Part shown: positions 58,899-64,000 of the stretch, in pieces
How positions within the stretch are numbered: the stretch's first letter is position 1
Layout: each line of letters starts with the position of its first letter
Assembly: GCF_000308215.1 (NCBI RefSeq)
Contig: NZ_CAJE01000021.1
Coordinates: 1-64,000 of the forward strand
Reading direction: 5' to 3'
DNA from: Methanomassiliicoccus luminyensis B10
GTDB taxonomy: Archaea > Thermoplasmatota > Thermoplasmata > Methanomassiliicoccales > Methanomassiliicoccaceae
Length of the DNA: 64,000 bases
The notes under the pieces: model-generated
Told to the model about the DNA's origin: nothing
Database searches by the model: none
The model's input: only the letters and a program-made list of their open reading frames with translations
Position numbers and translations under genes: made by a program

Positions 58899-59647
58899 AG
58901 AAGCGCTTCGAGCCTCTCCTTGCCGAGCACCCCGTCCTCGAAGCCGCGCGACTCCACCACGTACCGCCCGCGGTAGTTGCGCAGCCCCTTGAGCACCTTG
59001 GGGAAGTCCACGGTGCCGCTGCCGACCGGGAGGTGCTCGTCCCACTGCCCCATGTTGTCGTGGACGTGCATGTTGATGAAGCGGTCCTGCAGCTCCAGGA
59101 ACTCCTCCACCAGGCCCATGGTGTTGGCGTGCCCGATGTCCCAGCAGATGCCGAGGTCGGTGCCTTCGATGAACCACGCCAGGTCCTGGGGCGTGGAGGC
59201 CAGGCAGGTCGGCGCCTTCGGCATGTTCTCGAACGCTATCCTCACCCCCAGCTCGCGTGACAACTTGTCCAGCTGCTCGAGGGAAGAGCGGGTGGTCTCC
59301 CTGACCTTCTGTTGCGCCACGAAGCCCAGCGGAGTGAGGAACCCGGGGTGGACGGTGAAGAGGTCGAGGCCCATGCGGCGGCCGGCCTCCATGCTCCCCC
59401 TGAGCTCCGTCATCGACGCCTCCCTCATCTTGACGCTCAGCGAGCCGATGTTGATGTCGCTCATGGGGGCGTGGACCGAGAACTCCAGATCGTACGATGG
59501 GGTCAGCTCGAGGAACTGCCTCTCTATGTCCGGGAGGCGGTGGAGGCCCTCGGCCACGATCTCCCAGGCCCGGAACTTAGACGCCACCTTCTCCAGGGCC
59601 TCGGGGAAGGGGATCATGGAAAAGTACGGCGATGACGCGGCGATCAT
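58895..59647 (-). CDS. Sugar isomerase/AP endonuclease-fold TIM-barrel protein
   Basis: A 250-residue protein of the xylose isomerase-like superfamily (AP_endonuc_2). Metal ligands are visible in FSVHAPM (His), FTVHPGF (His), IAFENMP (Glu), CWDIGHAN (Asp and His) and NMHVHDN (His), and the final VVESRGFEDG. The reaction (endonuclease IV or sugar isomerase or epimerase) cannot be decided. The four-base overlap with the UPF0201 gene at 59644-59647 suggests coupling. Confidence 0.82.
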   Translation of the reverse strand: MIAASSPYFSMIPFPEALEKVASKFRAWEIVAEGLHRLPDIERQFLELTPSYDLEFSVHAPMSDINIGSLSVKMREASMTELRGSMEAGRRMGLDLFTVHPGFLTPLGFVAQQKVRETTRSSLEQLDKLSRELGVRIAFENMPKAPTCLASTPQDLAWFIEGTDLGICWDIGHANTMGLVEEFLELQDRFINMHVHDNMGQWDEHLPVGSGTVDFPKVLKGLRNYRGRYVVESRGFEDGVLGKERLEALL

Positions 59648-60048
59648 TCCTCGTCCTCCGATCCTCTCCCGTCCAAGGTGCTCTCGGCCAGGAAGTCGAT
59701 GGCCCCGTCAATGTCGTCATCCTCCACGGTGACGTCGATGCCGCCCAGGGCGGCGCCGCCCTCCAGGAACGACACTTTGCCCATGAGCGCGGCCTGCTTG
59801 TTCAGGCGGAACTTGGTGGAGCTGCCGTCCCTGCCGCGCAGCATGACGGACCGGGCGGAATCGCGGATGTGAGTGTCAAGTATGATCTGCCGGAGCTTGT
59901 CCCCCGACATGGTGATGGCCGTCAGCCCCTTCTCGGTCTCCTCGACCTCGCTGCCGGGGAATATGGCCAGCAGGGACTGGCGCACCTTCTCCCGGTCCTC
60001 GGTGGGGTACGATCTGGCCTGGGCGGTTATCTTGGGCATGGCTGGCAT
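59644..60048 (-). CDS. UPF0201 family protein
   Basis: A 134-residue protein of the archaeal UPF0201 group: SYPTEDREKVRQSLLAIFPG at the start, and IRDSARSVMLRG, FRLNKQAALMGKVSFLEGG near residues 70-105. The fold resembles RNA-binding ribosomal proteins such as L5. The acidic tail (DDDIDGAIDFLAES and EDEE) is usual. Function unknown. Co-transcribed with the TIM-barrel gene. Confidence 0.87.
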   Translation of the reverse strand: MPAMPKITAQARSYPTEDREKVRQSLLAIFPGSEVEETEKGLTAITMSGDKLRQIILDTHIRDSARSVMLRGRDGSSTKFRLNKQAALMGKVSFLEGGAALGGIDVTVEDDDIDGAIDFLAESTLDGRGSEDEE

Positions 60049-60389
60049 CTATGGCGCTGCCACGTCTTTAACTGTTTCGAGCGGGGATTTTTGCTCTGGA
60101 ATGATGAGAGATGCCGGGGGGTCGAGTGCCGGGACCGCGCTCGACTGTCGGAGATTGGATCGTCTTAGATGGCCAGCCCACTGGGGCTACCGTGTTATTT
60201 AAAAATTTGAACTGCTGGTCATTGAATGGCCTGTTGATCTTTTTAGCTAAGTGAGCGAGTTTATAGCTAATTAGCTTGTGACATGTTGGCCCGACTTAGC
60301 TATAGTTCAGCAGGCGGCCGAGGGTGCAGTTTTAGGTTGACAGAAATTTGCTAATACCTATTTAGGCGTGAATGAGTTAAGGTAGCGGG
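60049..60389. other. AT-rich divergent promoter region upstream of polB
   Basis: Bases 60180-60370 are the most AT-rich non-coding stretch of the right half. TAGCTA or its longer forms occur three times (60242, 60263 and 60296), one inside the 12-base palindrome AGCTAATTAGCT. A TATA-like AATACCTATTTAGG at 60353-60366 serves polB. I see no gene. Confidence 0.5.
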
Positions 60390-61841
60390 ATGAGGGACCG
60401 GATTCTTGATGAGCTTGCCAACGAGGGCATTTTACTGGAGCCCGAGGCCGCGGAGCTGGTCCTAGCCACCGATGACCCCTTGGGCTTCACCCGATCAGTG
60501 CTGGCCTCGATGACCCAGCAGCCTCTGGTCCTGACGGCGGAGCACATCCACGGGTTCCGCCCCTCGCCGTCCGTGCCGGCGCCGGTGGTCCCCGAGGCGC
60601 TGCACGAGCTGAGGAACGGCCCCACGGTCCCGACGCGCATCACCTGCTCGGAGATCAAGGTCCTCAAGGACATCACCGGGAACTCCACTTGCGAGGGCAA
60701 CATCATCGATTTCGCACGGTGCTTCAACGACCGCTTCAAGAAGATCAAGAGGATGCTGGCCAGGCGGCACGAGCTGGCCGGGTGCGTGTCCGTGGCCAAG
60801 GCCACCAAGTTCGACCGCGAGGTCCGCATGATCGGGATGGTCAACGAGGTCCGCACCACCAAGAACGGGCACAAGCTCATCGAGGTGGAGGACGAGGAGG
60901 GCCGCTGCCCCGTCCTGATACTCAAGGACAACCCCTTCGCCCAGGACAGCATCGTGTCCGACGAGGTCATCGGCATCGTGGGGAAGTCGGCCAAGAAGGG
61001 GGACATGGTCGTCCTCAACGAGCTGATACGCCCCGACGTGCCGCTGCGGGGGGGCGGGATGCAGCCGAGCGATTCGTCCGCGTCCATCGCCTTCATGTCC
61101 GACGTGCACGTCGGCTCCAACACCTTCCTCAAGACGCCGTGGGACAACATGATGCACTGGCTCAAGACCGAGGGCAAGGACGAGATCCAGTACCTGGTAG
61201 TGCCGGGCGACGTGGTCGACGGCATCGGCATATTCCCCGGCCAGGAGGAGGAACTGGAGATCGATGACATCTTCATGCAGTACCAGGCCCTGGCCGAGCT
61301 GCTGAAGGAGGTGCCCGACGGCATCAAGCTGATGGTGCAGCCGGGCAACCACGACGCCGTCCGGCCGGCCGAGCCGCAGCCCACCTTCCCCAAGGAACTG
61401 GTCAATATGTTCGATTCCTCCATCCTCTTCGTCGGCAACCCCTGCTACTTCGAGGTGGAGGACCGCAAGATACTGTCGTACCACGGCCGCAGCCTGGATG
61501 ATTGGGTCGGCGCGGTCCAGGGGCTCAACTACAACAACCCCCTGGAGGGGATGAAGGAGATGCTGAAGCGCAGGCACCTCGCCCCCCTGTACGGCGGGAG
61601 GACGGCGATGGCCCCGGAGAAGGAGGATTACCTCGTGATCGACGAGGTGCCGGACATCTTCGTGGCCGGCCATGTGCACGGGGCCGGCATCACCGACTAC
61701 CGCGGGGTGAAGCTCATATGCGCGTCCACCTGGCAGGCCCAGACGCCGTTCCAGAGGATGCACAACTTCAATCCCGATCCCGGGAAGCTGCCGATAGTGC
61801 ACCTCGGCACCGGCAGGGCCAAGATGCTCGACTTCAGCTGA
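60390..61841 (+). CDS. polB: DNA polymerase D small subunit (DP1)
   Basis: A 483-residue DP1, the exonuclease subunit of the archaeal replicative polymerase D. The OB-fold (about 130-220) is followed by a calcineurin-like phosphoesterase domain. Its metal residues are FMSDVHVGS (Asp, His), VPGDVVDG (Asp), QPGNHDAVR (Asn, His) and AGHVHGAG (His). All are intact, so 3'-5' exonuclease activity is expected. The large subunit is not in the window. The gene ends 10 bases before the stop of the convergent small membrane protein. Confidence 0.95.
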   Translation: MRDRILDELANEGILLEPEAAELVLATDDPLGFTRSVLASMTQQPLVLTAEHIHGFRPSPSVPAPVVPEALHELRNGPTVPTRITCSEIKVLKDITGNSTCEGNIIDFARCFNDRFKKIKRMLARRHELAGCVSVAKATKFDREVRMIGMVNEVRTTKNGHKLIEVEDEEGRCPVLILKDNPFAQDSIVSDEVIGIVGKSAKKGDMVVLNELIRPDVPLRGGGMQPSDSSASIAFMSDVHVGSNTFLKTPWDNMMHWLKTEGKDEIQYLVVPGDVVDGIGIFPGQEEELEIDDIFMQYQALAELLKEVPDGIKLMVQPGNHDAVRPAEPQPTFPKELVNMFDSSILFVGNPCYFEVEDRKILSYHGRSLDDWVGAVQGLNYNNPLEGMKEMLKRRHLAPLYGGRTAMAPEKEDYLVIDEVPDIFVAGHVHGAGITDYRGVKLICASTWQAQTPFQRMHNFNPDPGKLPIVHLGTGRAKMLDFS

Positions 61842-61850
61842 TGCGGCGCA

Positions 61851-61985
61851 TCATCTGAACAGCAGGTAGACTATTATCAGGTACCCCAGAACGACCATGA
61901 AAAGGGATATTATCCAGAAGGCCTTGAGCAGCCGCCCCCGGCCCGCTGGATCGTTCCAGTCAAAATATTTACGAAGAGATTTCAC
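61851..61985 (-). CDS. Small membrane protein, 44 residues, behind atpD
   Basis: This frame begins with GTG 61985 behind AAAGG, overlapping the last codons of the ATPase D subunit gene, and ends at TGA 61851. Residues 1-20 are basic and polar ([17 protein letters not shown]), and a single helix follows (FWIISLFMVVLGYLIIVYLLF). It is conserved-looking in layout: start in the stop region of atpD, no gap, and a membrane anchor. Small membrane proteins next to ATPase operons exist, but I cannot assign a role. Confidence 0.65.
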   Translation of the reverse strand: MKSLRKYFDWNDPAGRGRLLKAFWIISLFMVVLGYLIIVYLLFR

Positions 61986-62622
61986 CTTTCGCCTCGGCCT
62001 TGTCCTTGATGCGCTTCAGTCTGAAGATGTTCTCCCTCTCCATCTCCTCGAGGCGGAGCTCGATGAAACCCTCGGCCTCCTGGAGCTCAGGGATGACCTT
62101 GTACTCCAGAGCGTTGACGCGCCTCTTGGTCTTCTCGATCTCGTCCAGGAGCTTCTTCATGGTGGTCTCGACCTCGGCCGCCTGCACCAGCGTCTCCACC
62201 AGGTTCTCGAATGCCGTGGTCGCTTCGTCGATGTAGGTGGAGGTGCCGATCACACCGTAGCCGCGCTGGTCCACGGTGCTCTTGATGCTGTTGGTCTCGA
62301 TCTCCGGCACCACCAGCCCCATGACGTTCTTGGAGCGCAGGGAGATCTCGGGATGCGCGCGATGAGCGAAGGCCGCCGACTTGACGGCGATGGCGCCGTC
62401 CACGGACTGGGCCACGGCGATGCGGTCCATGGCCGCGGCGTGGTCCTTCGTCACCTTCTCGCGTATCTGCTTGGCCTGCTCCAGGATCTTGAAGAACTCG
62501 AGGATCAGGCCATCCCTCTTCATCTTGAGGATCTTGTAGCCTGACTTGGTCAGCTTTATCTTGCGCTTGACCTCGAGCAGCTCAGACCGGGTTGGCTTGA
62601 CCTCGTTCACCGGCATTTTCAC
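61969..62622 (-). CDS. atpD: A-type ATP synthase subunit D
   Basis: The 217-residue subunit D forms the central rotor shaft with F. Long helices at both ends ([19 protein letters not shown] and the C-terminal [19 protein letters not shown]) form the coiled coil, with the short [14 protein letters not shown] beta region between. The start is GTG 62622 overlapping the atpB stop as GTGA, or ATG 62616. The preceding gene is subunit B, as in the archaeal H-I-K-E-C-F-A-B-D order. Confidence 0.94.
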   Translation of the reverse strand: MKMPVNEVKPTRSELLEVKRKIKLTKSGYKILKMKRDGLILEFFKILEQAKQIREKVTKDHAAAMDRIAVAQSVDGAIAVKSAAFAHRAHPEISLRSKNVMGLVVPEIETNSIKSTVDQRGYGVIGTSTYIDEATTAFENLVETLVQAAEVETTMKKLLDEIEKTKRRVNALEYKVIPELQEAEGFIELRLEEMERENIFRLKRIKDKAEAKGEISS

Positions 62623-64000
62623 TCACTCTTTCTGTGGGCGGGGTGGTACTTCTCGATGTACTTCCTGTCGATCCTGGACAGCTGGTTCTCCGGCAGGATG
62701 GCGATGAGCTCCCACGCGATCTCAAGGGTGGTCTCGATATCCCTGTCCTCGTCCTTGCCCTGCCTCACGAACTTGTTCTCGAAGGCATCGGCGAAGTCCA
62801 GGAACTTCCGGTCCCTCTCCGAGAGAGCGTCCTTCCCGACGATGGCGACGAGACCCCTGAGGTCACGGCCTTCGGCGTAGGCGGCGTAGCACTGGTCCGA
62901 GACGGCCTTGTGGTCCTCGCGGGTCAGCCCGGGACCGATACCGGCGTTCATCAGCCTGGACAGGGAAGCGCCCACGTTGATGGGCGGGTAGATGCCGGCG
63001 CGGAGGAGGTCCCTCGACGCCACTATCTGTCCCTCGGTGATGTAGCCTGTGAGGTCGGGAATGGGGTGAGTGATATCGTCGCCCGGCATGGTCAGGATGG
63101 GGATCTGGGTGATGGAGCCCTTCTTTCCCTTGATACGGCCGGCCCTCTCGTACAGGTTGGCCAGGTCGGTGTACATGTACCCCGGATAGCCACGGCGGCC
63201 GGGCACTTCCTCACGAGCGGCGCCGATCTGCCTCAGAGCCTCGCAGTAGTTGGTGATGTCGGTCAGGATGACCAGCACGTGCATGTCCAGCTCGAAGGCG
63301 AGGTACTCGGCGGTGGTGAGCGCCAGTCTCGGAGTGACGATCCTCTCGATGGCGGGGTCGTCGGCTAGGTTCATGAAGACCACCGCGCGCTTCAGGGCGC
63401 CGGTCCTCTCGAAGTCGGCCATGAAGTACTGCGCCTCTTCGGCGGTGATGCCCATGGCGGCGAAGACCACGGCGAACTCCTCATCGGAGCCGCGCACCTT
63501 GGCCTGACGAGCGATCTGCAGGGCCACGTCGTTGTGCGGCAGGCCGGACCCGGAGAAGATGGGCAGCTTCTGCCCACGCACCAGGGTGTTCATCCCGTCA
63601 ATGGAGGATATACCGGTCTGGATGAACTCCTTCGGCTCCGCGCGGGCCCACGGGTTGATGGCCGCGCCGTTGATGTCAAGGCGCTGCTCGGGAGTGATGG
63701 CGGGACCGCCGTCGATGGGGTCGCCGGCACCGTTCAGGATCCTGCCCAGCATGTCCTTGGACACCGGCATCTTCATGGTCTCGCCGAGGAACTTGACCCC
63801 GGCGGCCCTCTCGATGCCCGAGGTGCCCTCGAACACCTGGATGACCACGGCGGTCTCGGAGGTGTCAAGCACCTGGCCCCTCTTCTGGGACCCGTCGGGC
63901 ATGGTCACGGTGGCCAGCTCCTGGTAGCCGATGGGCTCGGTCTTCTCGACGAACACCAGCGGTCCGGCGATCTGCGAAATGGTGCGGTACTCCTTGGAAA
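62619..64000 (-). CDS. atpB: A-type ATP synthase subunit B (5' end outside window)
   Basis: The regulatory nucleotide-binding subunit B of the A1Ao ATP synthase; 460 codons lie in the window and the frame runs past base 64000. The visible N-terminal part is [17 protein letters not shown], which matches the start of the family, so only one to three codons are missing. The region with [21 protein letters not shown] shows a degenerate P-loop, as expected for [22 protein letters not shown] is typical. It is followed directly by atpD with a GTGA overlap. Confidence 0.96.
   Translation of the reverse strand, partial: SKEYRTISQIAGPLVFVEKTEPIGYQELATVTMPDGSQKRGQVLDTSETAVVIQVFEGTSGIERAAGVKFLGETMKMPVSKDMLGRILNGAGDPIDGGPAITPEQRLDINGAAINPWARAEPKEFIQTGISSIDGMNTLVRGQKLPIFSGSGLPHNDVALQIARQAKVRGSDEEFAVVFAAMGITAEEAQYFMADFERTGALKRAVVFMNLADDPAIERIVTPRLALTTAEYLAFELDMHVLVILTDITNYCEALRQIGAAREEVPGRRGYPGYMYTDLANLYERAGRIKGKKGSITQIPILTMPGDDITHPIPDLTGYITEGQIVASRDLLRAGIYPPINVGASLSRLMNAGIGPGLTREDHKAVSDQCYAAYAEGRDLRGLVAIVGKDALSERDRKFLDFADAFENKFVRQGKDEDRDIETTLEIAWELIAILPENQLSRIDRKYIEKYHPAHRKSE

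Noticed and set aside
1-64000. CRISPR arrays
   Set aside because: No regularly spaced repeats with unique spacers were seen; the only repeats are the ones listed.

Overview
The window is GC-rich DNA from a methanogenic archaeon. Archaeal hallmarks are the L1-L10-L12 ribosomal block, Orc1/Cdc6, TFB with Gar1, the small subunit of DNA polymerase D, a two-domain tRNA-splicing endonuclease, CDC48/VAT with Hsp20, split GMP synthase and A-type ATP synthase genes. The cysteate synthase-ComD-ComE operon makes the coenzyme M precursor sulfoacetaldehyde, which points to a methanogen. Thermoplasmata-like regulators and base composition fit the order Methanomassiliicoccales best. That placement is an inference, because no mcr, pyl or rRNA gene lies in the window.

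Layout. 1-2.1 kb: ribosomal stalk genes. 2.2-4.7 kb: a small conserved protein, a NIF3-like protein and Orc1/Cdc6. 4.9-7.3 kb: coenzyme M operon, tightly coupled by GTGA and ATGA overlaps. 7.3-20 kb: an accessory island on the minus strand. It holds a giant RHS/YD-repeat surface protein with a variable C-terminal tail, an adjacent gene with an internal duplication (immunity candidate), an orphan RHS tail interrupted by an in-frame TAG, and two membrane proteins. 20-31 kb: metabolic and RNA genes (aldehyde dehydrogenase, GcvT, M20 peptidase, AsnRS, RimI-like, RAM domain, UPF0147, tRNA-Gly, VOC, RtcA, PAC2, riboflavin reductase, Mut7-C). 31.4-33.4 kb: a broken tRNA-Asp-like sequence, GMP synthase glutaminase subunit, and a structured non-coding stretch ending in a repeat shared with 49.03-49.08 kb.

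33.4-40.2 kb: HAD hydrolase, the purE-guaAb-menA-like operon, and adenosylhomocysteinase coupled to a PfkB kinase, followed by phosphopantothenate synthesis. 40.4-49 kb: gar1-tfb, a Fic protein lacking the usual N-terminal part, endA, an ArsR-type regulator, cdc48-hsp20 and a COG1395-type regulator. 49.2-56.4 kb: a second accessory-looking block made of a UbiA-like prenyltransferase with a large extra membrane domain, a geranylgeranyl-reductase-family flavoprotein, and a 1.4 kb-residue surface protein with a pilin-like N-terminus and FG-GAP-type repeats. 56.5-64 kb: CYTH protein, CPBP protease, sugar-isomerase fold protein, UPF0201, DNA polymerase D small subunit, an unannotated 44-residue membrane protein, and A-type ATPase subunits D and B (B runs off the window).

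Most promoters show a TATA box about 25 bases before a start codon, so many transcripts look leaderless; internal operon genes use Shine-Dalgarno sites or overlapping stop/start codons. The most unusual content is the RHS toxin-like island, the amber-interrupted frames in it (this order may decode TAG as pyrrolysine), the pilin-FG-GAP/UbiA/GGR block, and the duplicated element end at 33.3 and 49.05 kb.
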